Source: Thalassoglobus neptunius (GTDB lineage: Bacteria; Planctomycetota; Planctomycetia; Planctomycetales; Planctomycetaceae). Taken from it: a stretch of DNA of 64,000 nucleotides. The position numbers were made by a program, and so were the translations under genes. Within the stretch, counting starts at the first letter, position 1. Each line of letters begins with the position of its first letter. Below the pieces are notes generated by a model, which was not told the DNA's origin, did no database searches, and saw only the letters and a program-made list of their open reading frames with translations. Positions 33,923-43,785 of the stretch are shown piece after piece. The stretch covers positions 1 to 64,000 of the forward strand of contig NZ_SIHI01000007.1 in NCBI RefSeq assembly GCF_007859735.1, written 5' to 3'.

Positions 33923-36900
33923 CTAAGCAGCGACGTTGATTTCCCCGTTGTCGTTGACGTCTTCGAAGTTCACAGAGATTCGCTTCGAAATTCCCGCTTG
34001 TTCCATTGTGACCCCATAGAGAATATCGGCTGCGGTCATTGTTCGTTTGCGGTGTGTGATGATCACAAATTGGGTCGTTGAGACAAACTCTTTGACCACA
34101 GCAACATAGCGGTCCACATTCGCATCATCCAATGCCGCATCAACTTCGTCGAGAATGCAATACGGACTCGGTTTACTCTTGAACATTGCAAACAGCAACC
34201 CGACTGCAGTCATCGTTTTTTCTCCCCCACTCAGAAGAGTAATCGAGCGAAGTTCTTTTCCGGGAGGTCGGGCGACGATGTCGATTCCGCATTCCAGCAC
34301 ATCATCCGGATCTTCGAGAATGATGTCCGCATCCCCTCCACCGAAGAGTTTGCGGAAGAGTTCCTGAAAGTGCACGCGGATGTTCTCGAATGTCTCAAGG
34401 AAGATGCGTTGGCTCTCCTTGTTGATTTTCCGAATGATCTCCTCCAGCACCGATTTTGCCTGCTGCAGATCTTTCAATTGGTGGCTGAGAGTTTGATAAC
34501 GCGTTTCCAGTGATTCCAGACTTTCAAGAGCATCAGGATTCACATGGCCCATCATCTTGGCTTTGCGACGCAATCGATCAACGCGTGACTCCAGTTCATC
34601 GCGGACTTCTTCATAAGACGGAATCGAATCCGGCATGATCAACTCGTCTTCGACTTCCGATTGATCAGCCTCAGCTTCGCCGGTTTCACCGTCGACAGCC
34701 TCTTCGGTGAGTTCGACATCGCCTGTCAGTTCATCTGTCAGTTCATCTGTCAGTTCGGTGGTCGAATCAGCGTCCTCGCCTTCCGTCAACGAATCGTCCA
34801 CAGCGTCGAAATCCTCTTCGTTCTCAGAAGTCTTCTCTCGAATAATCGCGTCAGCGACAGCTTCACCGTATTGCTCTGTCAGATAGATCTTGTAAGCCGA
34901 AGCACCACCTGAGACCAGTTCAGACAGTGGAACATGGAATTCTTCGACCATCCGGTCCGCAGTCGCTGTCAACTGGTGCTGAAGTTGTTGCAAAGAAAAT
35001 TCGACTTGATGTTGTTGATCTTCGAGGTTTCGTCGACGGCGATGCGCCGACTCTTCTGTCTCCTGAAGTTCTTTGCGTTGAACTCGAAGTTGGTTTCTTC
35101 GGGAAAAGTCCTCGCGAGTCTCGGCGACGATGGTCTCTAGGATCAACGTTTGAGAAGCGATCGTCGTTTCTGCCTGAAGGATCGTGAACTCCCCACGCGA
35201 CTGCGCGGTTTCCAGTTCCCGGACTTGTTCCGCGAACTCGACGACGGCAACACGGACTTGATTCAAATCTCGTTCGGCACGATCTCGTTCACTGATCAAG
35301 CTGGAACGGCGTTCTTCTGCTTTCGCCAACCGAAGTTGATAGGTTTCGAGTTCCTTTTTGGCTTTCTGAAACTCTTCCTCCTGTTCGGCGAGCTGATTCT
35401 TAATTGACTGAATTTCCGACTGCGACGCTTCGATCTCCTGAGTGCACTCATCCGAGTCTCGTTGCAACTCGTGACTTTCGCCTTCAATCTGAATCAGACG
35501 TTCCCCGAGCGATTCGATCGTCGAGCGAATTTCATCTGCTGCTTTCTGTCGACGATCGAGTTCTTGCTTCTCGCTTTCCAGCTTCGTCGCTGCTTCAGCC
35601 ACATGCGAAGAGAACCGTTCGAGTTGCGAGCGAGCGCTGACTAGTCCAGCGTGCTTTTCCTGAATGGCAACTTCGAGCAATCGCTTTCGTTCGGTCAGAT
35701 CCTCAATGCGTCGTTCACTTTGCAGGATTCCGCTTCTCAGTTCCCGCAGTTCGCTCTTTCTGGACACGATCGACGATTCGTGAGGAATTTGTCCGACCAG
35801 AAGTTCATTCTGTGGAGTGAGAATCTCACCCTGCAGTGTGACGAATCGGAGATCCGATGGCGTCGTCTCAGCCAGTCGCTGCGCATCAGCCAGAGACTCC
35901 ACAATCCATGTTTTTGAAAGCAATGCTTCTGCCAGCCCAGGTGTTCGAGCGTGAGCAGCAACCAGTCGATCCGCCCGTCCATAAACTCCTTCTTCTCCGG
36001 TGAGTTCGACTACTGACTCATCGTCGAGTGGAGAACCAATGACTCGATCGGGGCTTTGAACAGCAACGAAACCGATTCGTCCGTCAATCGGCACAGCCCC
36101 ACGCTTCAGATAATCGAGCATCGGAGCGAGGTTAGAAACTGCGATCCACTGCGAACGTTCTCCCAGCGCGGCATCGATGATTGGGCCGAGTTCCAGCGGA
36201 ACTTCCAGAAGATCACGCACGACTCCCAGCACCTGATTCCAGGGAGGGTAATGGGCTGCGACCGCTCGATCGAGGATCTCCTGAACACCGATTGCAATGC
36301 CCGCCTGCCGTTGTTCCAGTTCTTCCAACACACTAAACCGTGCGCGGTCAGCACTGACGCATTGACGTAGTTCGAGAAGTGTCTCTTCCGTGAGCTGTCG
36401 CTGCTGAACAAAGTTTTCGCGTTCCTGTTGAACACTGGCTACATTGTCTCGTTGAGATTGCAACGCCTCCTCAGCTTCGTGAAGTTCCTGTTCAAGGACT
36501 TCCTTACGACGTGTCGACGATTCAACTCCCGCGTCGGCCTGTTCTTGACGCTTGCGAAGCTGATCCTGAGACTTGGAAACCTCCTTCTTCTGAGCATCGA
36601 AGCCGGCAAGTTTCTCCAGATTGTTTGTTCGTCGGGAATCAAATTGCGTCAGGGCATTCTGAATTTCGCTGATTCTCTGGCGGGCTGTTTTTTGCGTTCC
36701 CGAGAGTTGTTCGAGAAGTGCTTCCCGCTGAACGAGCGCTTCTTTTTCTTGCACGAACTGATTTTCGAACTGATCAACGCGAAGAACTGTCGCGCGATGT
36801 TCGTTCTCGATTGATTGAGCTCGCAACAAAGACAGTGTGAACCGCTTCCGGAGCTTTTTCAGCTCGGCGGCAATTTCGGTAAGACGGGATGTCTGATGAT

Positions 36901-37810
36901 CAATCACAGATCGTGAACGAGTGATTTCTTCACGGTACGTGGCAATCCGTCGTTCATGCTGAATCAGTTGGCTGTCGCAATCAGAAATTGCGGTCTCGAT
37001 AGATGACTTCTGTTGTTCAAGTTCGTGAAAAGAGTCACGACACTCCTGAAGCTCGGATTCCAATTCGTCGAGCCGGTTTTGTTCCGAACCGATTTTGGAA
37101 GAGATCAATCGAAAGTCATCGGCAGCAAGTCCGGTCCAAAGCGCCTTGAGTTCTTCGTTAAGTTCGCGATATCGAACAGCCTTGCTGGCCTGCGAGCGAG
37201 TCGAATTCAGTTGCGACTCCACTTCGTCGACAATGTCCGTCAGTCGAAGCAAGTTCTGAGCGACACGCTCCAGTCGGCGTTCCGCGTCAATTCTCCTCGA
37301 CTTGAATTTGCTGATCCCGGCCGCTTCTTCGAACACGACACGTCGAGTCGTCGGATTTGCCTGCAGAATCTGATCGACGCGTCCCTGTTCGATGATGCTG
37401 TACGCAGCAGTCCCGGCTCCGGTGCCCATGAAGACATCACGAATGTCTTTCAATCGAACAGCAGCTTGATTGAGTAGATACTCGGAATCGCCGCTTTGAT
37501 AAAGCCGTCGACCGATCTGAACTTCCCGGGTATCGACGGGAAGAAGGCCGGTGGAATTGTCGAAAGTCAGTGTGGCTTCTGCGAATCCGCTGGAACGGCG
37601 TCCGGATGATCCATTAAAGATCACATCGGACATTTCCTTCCCGCGCAGACTCTTGGCGCTCTGATCACCAAGAATCCACTTCAGTGCATCGACAACATTG
37701 CTCTTCCCGCTTCCGTTGGGCCCAACGACGCAAGTGATCCCTTTCGAGAATTCGAACAGGGTTCGATCCGCGAAACTCTTGAATCCAAAGAGTTCTAACG
37801 ACTTGAGCAT
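33923..37810 (-). CDS. smc: Chromosome segregation ATPase SMC
   Basis: This 1295-residue protein has every SMC hallmark: the Walker [10 protein letters not shown] at residues 30-38, two very long coiled coils, a hinge domain (about 515-665, with the conserved glycines near [10 protein letters not shown]), the ABC signature [17 protein letters not shown] near 1185-1200, and Walker [13 protein letters not shown] near 1213-1224. It compacts and segregates the chromosome as a ring-shaped dimer with ScpA/ScpB. Most bacterial SMC proteins are 1150-1190 residues; the extra length includes an acidic Glu/Asp/Thr-rich stretch at about residues 990-1060 in the C-terminal coil. That stretch is encoded in part by a 12-base tandem repeat (34723-34756, nearly three copies). 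Start ATG 37810. Confidence 0.95.
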   Translation of the reverse strand: MLKSLELFGFKSFADRTLFEFSKGITCVVGPNGSGKSNVVDALKWILGDQSAKSLRGKEMSDVIFNGSSGRRSSGFAEATLTFDNSTGLLPVDTREVQIGRRLYQSGDSEYLLNQAAVRLKDIRDVFMGTGAGTAAYSIIEQGRVDQILQANPTTRRVVFEEAAGISKFKSRRIDAERRLERVAQNLLRLTDIVDEVESQLNSTRSQASKAVRYRELNEELKALWTGLAADDFRLISSKIGSEQNRLDELESELQECRDSFHELEQQKSSIETAISDCDSQLIQHERRIATYREEITRSRSVIDHQTSRLTEIAAELKKLRKRFTLSLLRAQSIENEHRATVLRVDQFENQFVQEKEALVQREALLEQLSGTQKTARQRISEIQNALTQFDSRRTNNLEKLAGFDAQKKEVSKSQDQLRKRQEQADAGVESSTRRKEVLEQELHEAEEALQSQRDNVASVQQERENFVQQRQLTEETLLELRQCVSADRARFSVLEELEQRQAGIAIGVQEILDRAVAAHYPPWNQVLGVVRDLLEVPLELGPIIDAALGERSQWIAVSNLAPMLDYLKRGAVPIDGRIGFVAVQSPDRVIGSPLDDESVVELTGEEGVYGRADRLVAAHARTPGLAEALLSKTWIVESLADAQRLAETTPSDLRFVTLQGEILTPQNELLVGQIPHESSIVSRKSELRELRSGILQSERRIEDLTERKRLLEVAIQEKHAGLVSARSQLERFSSHVAEAATKLESEKQELDRRQKAADEIRSTIESLGERLIQIEGESHELQRDSDECTQEIEASQSEIQSIKNQLAEQEEEFQKAKKELETYQLRLAKAEERRSSLISERDRAERDLNQVRVAVVEFAEQVRELETAQSRGEFTILQAETTIASQTLILETIVAETREDFSRRNQLRVQRKELQETEESAHRRRRNLEDQQHQVEFSLQQLQHQLTATADRMVEEFHVPLSELVSGGASAYKIYLTEQYGEAVADAIIREKTSENEEDFDAVDDSLTEGEDADSTTELTDELTDELTGDVELTEEAVDGETGEAEADQSEVEDELIMPDSIPSYEEVRDELESRVDRLRRKAKMMGHVNPDALESLESLETRYQTLSHQLKDLQQAKSVLEEIIRKINKESQRIFLETFENIRVHFQELFRKLFGGGDADIILEDPDDVLECGIDIVARPPGKELRSITLLSGGEKTMTAVGLLFAMFKSKPSPYCILDEVDAALDDANVDRYVAVVKEFVSTTQFVIITHRKRTMTAADILYGVTMEQAGISKRISVNFEDVNDNGEINVAA

Positions 37811-37906
37811 TCCACAGAAACTTAAAAGCAGTTAGGGGAGGGGAGTCTTAAATCCCCGAAGGTTCGTGTCTTAAGAGCGATTTAATAAACACTCTCTTCG
37901 AGAAGA

Positions 37907-39826
37907 CTATTCGACGATAATTCCGTTCGGTTCCATACCTGCCTCCTTGGGATCGGAGACTTCCGGAGCTTCGGTGACGATCGTCTTGTTGCTTTGTTCG
38001 GTGAAGAGATTCGGCATCAGCCCATCACTTCCGATTGTCGCTGGTGATGACGAGGTCGATCCGTTGGCGTTCTCCGCGTTTGCGAAGTCTTCCGGAACGC
38101 GATGATACACTCGACCCGGTTTCGGCATCTCATCAATCGCAATCTTGCCAGGAAGGTTACTCTGATTCTTTGCTTCGACGAGCATCTGCACGATGTCCGG
38201 ATAACTCGCCCCGAGATCGGTCGCAGCTTTGACGACTTCGGCGATGCGTGCCGAAACGGTCAACGTTTTGTCTTCCTCACCGGCAGCGACACGTTTGACA
38301 TCGACTGAGTTGTCCAGCGTATTGCCACGAATCAGAATTCGTGAACCGGCTCGAATCGTCATTGGAAGCTGGAATTCCTGCTCCGCACCGAAGAGAACAA
38401 CTTCCGGCTTCTTGCGGCGAGTCAAATGCACAAATGGCGTTGCAGTGGAATCGATGAGATGCATTCGGAACTCTCCGTCCATTGGAATTCCCTGAACGAT
38501 CGGATCATCTGGAGCCAGTGTCGAGAGTGAACGAAACGCACCGTAGCGAGTTTCGAGGCTTTCTTCGTGCATCAACTCTTCAAGTGCCGAAATCGTTTCA
38601 CCCGTCTGCAAACAAGCGAGTGCTGCGAGAGCGAAGATTCGGAATGCGGGTTCGTTCCGAGCCGCTTCTTTGAGTTCAGTCGCACACTCAGGTTTCCCAA
38701 GATAGGCGAGAGCTTCTGCCGCTCGGAAACGTGCTTCGGGAGACGGAGAGTTCAATGCTCGCTTCAGAGCAGGGACGCCTTCACTTCCTTCTGCTTCCAA
38801 TTGCAAAGCAGCCTGTTCGGACGTCGGACCAAACATGATCCGTTCTCCCAGATCCTGCATTCGCAAGTGCTTCTCGACAGGGGACTCCGTCAAAGTAATG
38901 TGTCGCACACACTGTAGAAATCTTGGATAGTTGTTTCGATAGCGCTCCTGAACGATCAGTTCAAGATGAGCGTTGCTTTTCGCAGTTGCCAATGGGCGGC
39001 GAATTCCGTGTTTGTCGTAATCATGGAATCTCTGCCCGATGCGGCTCGCCAGGTGCGTTGACATACGAACGCGACGGTAATCGCTGCGAATCGCCACTGT
39101 CAGAATTCGGTCCGGTCCGGAATAAACCGCTCCGCTTGGAATGACACCTTTTCGCGAGGCGACACTCGAACCGGTGGAATCCTCGAACAACCCGTCGATG
39201 AGGATCGGTCCGGTCGCGTAGACGACTTCGTTGCCCTTATGTACTTGTCCTTCCAGCAATGCATGCTCGCTCAAACGGCAGGGCATCAGCCAGCCACCTT
39301 TGAGGCTAACCGTCTCACTTCCATCCGGAATGGTGATTTCGACATCGAGCCGGTCTCCCTTTCGAGCGATTGGGGGAATGTACGCCGTCACAACGACGAG
39401 ACTCGTCTCAGATGAGCGGAGCAGGGAGTTCGGATCATCGATCTCTTCTCTACGAATGTCATCAAGCAACCGGGTACGAAGTGGAGAAATCGGCGGATCT
39501 TCACCGGTCCCGTCCAAACGGGTTACCAATCCGACTCCTTGCACCTTGATATATCCCAGTGTGGAATCAGCGATCTTGATGTAATCGCCAATCAGCTTGG
39601 AATGCCCATCTTCACCGCGAATCGCTTCCTGAACATTCAGCCGCATCGCTTCTTCATCATCAAACCACCGCTTGATGTTCAGTTCGTGGCAGCCGGAAAG
39701 CGTCGACCCGAAAATCAGAGACGAAGCGCACAGCTTGAGAAACGACCGTCGACTGTCAGACGCTTCAGTCGTTGCGTCAACGTGTTGGCGTTCGGGGCTG
39801 GACGTTGAGGGACGTCGAACTTGCAT
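37907..39826 (-). CDS. FlgI-like domain fused to HEAT repeats in a Tat lipoprotein
   Basis: The 639 residues begin with a twin-arginine signal (SRRSFLKL, arginines 26-27) ending in a lipobox (LSGC, Cys 46). The mature N-terminal half resembles the flagellar P-ring protein FlgI: YIKVQGVGLVTRLDGTGEDPP near 90-110, then LVVVTAYIPPIARKGDRLDVEI and SLKGGWLMPCRL, which match the FlgI core segments in order. A HEAT-like region follows (about 345-440, PALKRALNSPSPEARFRAAEALAYLG and similar), then a beta-rich domain and a low-complexity Ser/Asn/Glu tail. No other flagellar gene is nearby. The protein is likely anchored to a membrane in the periplasm. Confidence 0.82.
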   Translation of the reverse strand: MQVRRPSTSSPERQHVDATTEASDSRRSFLKLCASSLIFGSTLSGCHELNIKRWFDDEEAMRLNVQEAIRGEDGHSKLIGDYIKIADSTLGYIKVQGVGLVTRLDGTGEDPPISPLRTRLLDDIRREEIDDPNSLLRSSETSLVVVTAYIPPIARKGDRLDVEITIPDGSETVSLKGGWLMPCRLSEHALLEGQVHKGNEVVYATGPILIDGLFEDSTGSSVASRKGVIPSGAVYSGPDRILTVAIRSDYRRVRMSTHLASRIGQRFHDYDKHGIRRPLATAKSNAHLELIVQERYRNNYPRFLQCVRHITLTESPVEKHLRMQDLGERIMFGPTSEQAALQLEAEGSEGVPALKRALNSPSPEARFRAAEALAYLGKPECATELKEAARNEPAFRIFALAALACLQTGETISALEELMHEESLETRYGAFRSLSTLAPDDPIVQGIPMDGEFRMHLIDSTATPFVHLTRRKKPEVVLFGAEQEFQLPMTIRAGSRILIRGNTLDNSVDVKRVAAGEEDKTLTVSARIAEVVKAATDLGASYPDIVQMLVEAKNQSNLPGKIAIDEMPKPGRVYHRVPEDFANAENANGSTSSSPATIGSDGLMPNLFTEQSNKTIVTEAPEVSDPKEAGMEPNGIIVE

Positions 39827-40400
39827 GACAACACCGTTCCGCTCGCAGGCTCAAGGAATTGTCCTCAAGACAAACAGGCGCTTGATTGGGGGTGAGATGA
39901 GAATGAGGAGGATAGTGCGACGATCAAATTCCCGTGAGTTTGCTTTGAGAGAGCCGGGAAGGGGATCGCAACTTGATCGAAATGTGTGGAATTCGAGGAA
40001 ATTCGAAGGGACCGCGAAGATATGGGAGCAATGACTGTCAGGTCAAGACCGCTCCGACGCTGAAGAGATGCGACTGCCAGCCTCGATCTTCAGGAAATCT
40101 TCTGAGAATTTGAGAAGACATTCCCTCTGCAAGCTGTTTCCTGACTTCCCAGAATGCCTCGTTCCACTCCTTTGCGCCAGCGCGATCAACTTGACACCGT
40201 GCCCGAATGCCAGTTTCGCGAGAGGATTCCTCACTTCCATTCGCATTCCTCTCGACATACACATTAGTATTGTTAGATCGATCGTTTTCCTGTTTCACTC
40301 GGTTGATGTACAATTGAACAAAGCGTCCACTTGTGACGTATTGCATAAAACTTGATTCGCTCAACCTCATCGCCCCATTTTCGCAGAGGAACTCCCGCAG
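39827..40400. other. Divergent intergenic region
   Basis: These 574 bases separate divergent genes. A minus-strand frame of 110 codons (40038-40370) is open, but it has no ribosome-binding site and no recognisable features and is overlapped by other frames. Promoter elements for both genes must lie here; I could not identify them with confidence. Confidence 0.4.
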
Positions 40401-41777
40401 ATGTTCAAACTCGAAGGCCGTGGAAAGACACAGACTTGCGATGGTGTGACCAGACGTGACTTCATGCAGGTGGGCGCGCTGGGAGCGATTGGTTTGTCAC
40501 TTCCGCAATATCTTCAGGCCAAAGAGCAGGGGATGGTCAAACCGGAGCACGACAACAAGTCATGCATCATGATCTTCAATCTCGGCGCACCGAGCCATAT
40601 TGACCTCTTTGACATGAAACCCGAAGCGGCCTCCGAAATCCGCGGGCCATTCAAGCCAATTTCAACTTCCGCCGACGGAATTCAGATTTCCGAGATTTTG
40701 CCTCAACACGCAAAAATTGCCGACAAATTCTCGCTGGTCCGCTCCTGTCACCACACCGGGGCAGCTGTTCATGATGCGGGATGGCAGATGATGCAGACGG
40801 GCCGACTTTTCAGCGGAGGCGTCAACACCCCGCACGCCGGGGCAGTGGTGAGTTATCTTCGTGGACGCAAAACCGACCTTCCTCCTTTTGTTGTGCTTCC
40901 CGAACTCATGGGACGAGGCGGAGGAAATCTCCCCAATGGCCAGGCAGGGGGCTTCCTCGGAAAAGCTCATGACCCGTTCGCCTTGAATGCGGACCCCTCA
41001 GAGAAAAATTTCAAGGTTCCCGACTTGCTTCCGCCTTCCGAAATTGGACCAGTTCGACTCGAAAGACGACGATCGATGCGAGAAATCGTCGACTCAGCTG
41101 TCCAAAACTTCGAAGCGACCGAGAGTGCCCAACTGCTCAACAGCAATTTTCACAGTGCGTTCCGGATGATGACAAGTTCCCAAGCCCGAGATGCGTTCGA
41201 CCTCTCCAAAGAACCACAATCGGTCCGCGATCGCTACGGAATGAATCGCTTCGGTCAGTGCTGTCTTCTGTCGCGACGTCTCGTCGAAGCAGGGGTCCGG
41301 TTCATCACGATCAACACCTTTCTCACCGTCTTTAATGAAGTGACGTGGGACATTCACGGATCGAAACCGTTCACGTCAATCGAAGGCATGAAAGACATCG
41401 TCTGCCCGATGTACGATCAGGCGTACTCAGCCCTTATCGAAGATCTTCATGATCGCGGGCTGCTGGATGACACAATGGTCTGCAATATCGCCGAATTCGG
41501 TCGTACTCCCCGCGTCAACCCGGCGGGAGGCCGCGACCACTGGCCACAGTGCTTCACCTCATATTTCGCTGGGGGCGGCGTTCAGGGAGGACAGGTTGTC
41601 GGGGCGAGTGATCCCATTGGCGGAGTTCCGGCGGACCGACCGGTCGATCCGGGGCATCTTGTCGCAACTGTCTTTCACAGCCTTGGATTCGATCTGGAAA
41701 CGCATCTTCCCGGACCTGCTGGACGACCGTTCCCGCTGGTTGATTTCGGAAAACGTGAAATCCACGAACTCTTTTGA
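40401..41777 (+). CDS. DUF1501 protein with twin-arginine signal
   Basis: This 458-residue protein starts with a Tat signal (TRRDFMQVGALGAIGLSL, arginines 18-19) and continues with the DUF1501 pattern: SCIMIFNLGAPSHIDLFDMKPEA (about 54-76), which starts the alkaline-phosphatase-like fold, then HHTGAAVHDAGWQMMQTGR, NLPNGQAGGFLGKAHDPF, and late EFGRTPRVNPAGGRDHWP with metal-ligand Asp and His. DUF1501 proteins are sulfatase/phosphatase-fold proteins, usually paired with DUF1800 or DUF1549/1553 proteins and abundant in planctomycetes; substrates are unknown. Here no paired gene sits next to it. The ATG is preceded by the ribosome-binding site AGAGGA. Confidence 0.92.
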   Translation: MFKLEGRGKTQTCDGVTRRDFMQVGALGAIGLSLPQYLQAKEQGMVKPEHDNKSCIMIFNLGAPSHIDLFDMKPEAASEIRGPFKPISTSADGIQISEILPQHAKIADKFSLVRSCHHTGAAVHDAGWQMMQTGRLFSGGVNTPHAGAVVSYLRGRKTDLPPFVVLPELMGRGGGNLPNGQAGGFLGKAHDPFALNADPSEKNFKVPDLLPPSEIGPVRLERRRSMREIVDSAVQNFEATESAQLLNSNFHSAFRMMTSSQARDAFDLSKEPQSVRDRYGMNRFGQCCLLSRRLVEAGVRFITINTFLTVFNEVTWDIHGSKPFTSIEGMKDIVCPMYDQAYSALIEDLHDRGLLDDTMVCNIAEFGRTPRVNPAGGRDHWPQCFTSYFAGGGVQGGQVVGASDPIGGVPADRPVDPGHLVATVFHSLGFDLETHLPGPAGRPFPLVDFGKREIHELF

Positions 41778-42011
41778 CCTCAAACTCTCAAAATCGTTCT
41801 TCAGGCTTGTGTCAGAATGGCGTAAACTTAATTGAGAGACATCAAAGCGGAATCAAAACACAAAACCCATCGACTGTCCGAAAGTCAAATGTCGATTCAA
41901 GACACAACGCTTGACGAGACAGTTCGCCCATCACGTCGCTTCTCTTCTGAAAATCTGTCCTTCAGTGCAACAGTGGCGACCCATGAAATTTCGATTGGAA
42001 CGAGGTAGTTA

Positions 42012-43610
42012 GTGGCCGATCAAGACAAAATCGACGACTTCGAATTAGTCAATTGTGTTGCGACTGGTGGTGTGACGCAGATTTGGGAAGTCAAACGTGC
42101 TGGCAGTTCCCAACCTCTGGCGATGAAGCTGATGCTCGATGAAGCATTGAAAGATCCCGCCCATCGACAGGCTTTGAAACACGAAGCCTCCGTCGGAAAG
42201 TCCATGCAGCATCCGAATATCATCTCGATTTTCGATGTCAAACTTACGAAGAAACTCAGCTACTACACGATGGAATATTTTCGATCAGGAAACCTCAAAG
42301 GACTGATTCGAAATGACCTGCCACAAGCGAAAGCACGTGTAAAAAGCTTGATGGAAGCCCTCGCTCAAGCCTTGGGGTACTTTCACGAGAAGGGTTGGAT
42401 TCATCGCGATATCAAACCGGACAACGTTCTCATGAGCAAAGGAGGGGAGGTTCGGCTCATCGACTTCTCCCTCGCGAGTCGACCATCCAACGTCATTCTG
42501 CGGGCAATGACCAAGAAAAGCAGGGTGTCGATCCAAGGAACTCGAACGTATATCGCCCCGGAACTGGTGCGTCGGGAAGCGATCACGCCTTCGGTCGATA
42601 TCTACAGTCTCGGGATTCTGCTTTACGAAACTCTGATCGGAAATCCCCCATTTCGAACGGCGAACCCGAACGACCTTCTTATGATGCACGTGAGAGACAA
42701 ACCCGCTCGTCCGTCTGAGCTCGACGACAATATCACTCAGGAGGCCGACAATCTCGTCATGAGGATGCTGGGTAAGAAGCCGAAAGATCGGCACGCCAAT
42801 ATGCAGGAGGTTTACGCCGAAGTGCGCAACCTCAAGTTTTTCAAGGAAGATCCCGTCAAAGTCGCCAAAGAACGGGCCGATGCGTTAGCCGCAGGGGACG
42901 CACAAGCTCAGGAAGATCGACTCAACAGCCGTCGCGACGCGGAACGTGATCGCAGCAAGGATGGCGAACGAAAACCGGCACCAAAGCCCAAACCGAAACC
43001 GATCCTCGCGAAAGAGACGAAGCCACAACCCAAACCCGAACAACAACCTGCGGCGCCACAACAACAGCCCGGAGCACCGTGGGGACAAATGCCGGGACAG
43101 CCGATGATGCCAGGAATGTTCCCGGGAGCGATGCCGGGCCAAATGCCTCAGTATCCTGGAATGATGCCGCAATATCCCGGAATGATGCCAGGGCAGCCAA
43201 TGCCGGGACAGCCAATGCCGGGTCAGCCAATGCCGGGACAGCAAATGCCGGGTCAGCAAATGCCGGGTCAGCCAATGCCGGGTCAGCCAATGCCGGGTCA
43301 GCCAATGCCGGGTCAGCCAATGCCGGGTCAGCCAATGCCGGGTCAGCCAATGCCGGGACAGCCAATGCCGGGACAGCAAATGCCGGGACAGCAAATGCCG
43401 GGACAGCAAATGCCGGGACAGCAAATGCCGGGACAGCAAATGCCGGGACAGCAAATGCCGCAGCCCAGTGTCCCTCAACCGAGTGCACCGCAGCCCACTT
43501 CCGCTCCAAAACCGTCCGCCCCAAAGGCCACAGAAACCAAGAACGAACCGCCCAAAAAAGCACCGGAAGACATCCCACTCGCAAACTTCGATGACTTACA
43601 AATCGAGTAG
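42012..43610 (+). CDS. Serine/threonine protein kinase with proline-rich MPGQP tail
   Basis: This 532-residue protein starts at GTG 42012 (CGAGGTAG precedes it). An N-terminal Hanks-type kinase domain (about 8-280) has the catalytic lysine K39, E58, HRD at 131-133, and the metal-binding loop DFS at 151-153 where most kinases have DFG. The activation segment ends in GTRTYIAPELV. The glycine-rich loop is short (VATGGVTQIW). After a charged linker rich in Lys, Pro and Gln (290-355), 18 copies of a five-residue repeat (MPGQ plus P or Q) fill about residues 392-481, then more Pro/Ser/Gln-rich sequence. The kinase phosphorylates unknown targets. No transmembrane segment is visible, so it is probably cytoplasmic. 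Confidence 0.88.
   Translation: MADQDKIDDFELVNCVATGGVTQIWEVKRAGSSQPLAMKLMLDEALKDPAHRQALKHEASVGKSMQHPNIISIFDVKLTKKLSYYTMEYFRSGNLKGLIRNDLPQAKARVKSLMEALAQALGYFHEKGWIHRDIKPDNVLMSKGGEVRLIDFSLASRPSNVILRAMTKKSRVSIQGTRTYIAPELVRREAITPSVDIYSLGILLYETLIGNPPFRTANPNDLLMMHVRDKPARPSELDDNITQEADNLVMRMLGKKPKDRHANMQEVYAEVRNLKFFKEDPVKVAKERADALAAGDAQAQEDRLNSRRDAERDRSKDGERKPAPKPKPKPILAKETKPQPKPEQQPAAPQQQPGAPWGQMPGQPMMPGMFPGAMPGQMPQYPGMMPQYPGMMPGQPMPGQPMPGQPMPGQQMPGQQMPGQPMPGQPMPGQPMPGQPMPGQPMPGQPMPGQPMPGQQMPGQQMPGQQMPGQQMPGQQMPGQQMPQPSVPQPSAPQPTSAPKPSAPKATETKNEPPKKAPEDIPLANFDDLQIE
43185..43454 (+). repeat. Eighteen 15-bp repeats encoding MPGQ(P/Q) in the kinase gene
   Basis: The unit atgccgggncagcna repeats 18 times in frame, with third-position variation mainly at gga/ggt and cca/caa. 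Blocks of near-identical units (ggt...cca from 43260 to 43350, gga...caa from 43365 onwards) show stepwise expansion. The array keeps the other five frames open for long stretches, which explains several spurious frames here. Confidence 0.95.
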
Positions 43611-43785
43611 TCAGCACGAAAAGTGGTTCTGTTGTTTCCCTCGAAGCCTTGCAGAATTATGATGCGAGCGTTGCTGCACCATCCGTCAGGTGTCGAAGTC
43701 GGCATTTTCGTAGCCTCTCGACCCTGAAGATCGCGTGCAGAGAATCACTGGAATAACAACGCTCCCCATATTCTGAACTGTCACG

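Noticed and set aside
37907-39826. A true flagellar P-ring protein
   Set aside because: It has a Tat lipoprotein signal and HEAT-like repeats, and no flagellar genes lie in the window; only the domain fold resembles FlgI.
40038-40370. A 110-codon minus-strand frame in the gap before the DUF1501 gene
   Set aside because: No ribosome-binding site or recognisable motif, and an overlapping frame of similar quality exists. It is treated as non-coding.
42885-43617. Long open frames in other frames and on the opposite strand over the kinase tail (for example Leu-Ser-Arg-His, Ala-Asp-Pro-Ala and Asn-Ala-Gly repeats)
   Set aside because: They are by-products of the 15-base repeat, which keeps several frames open. 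The kinase frame alone continues into a domain with catalytic residues and has a ribosome-binding site.
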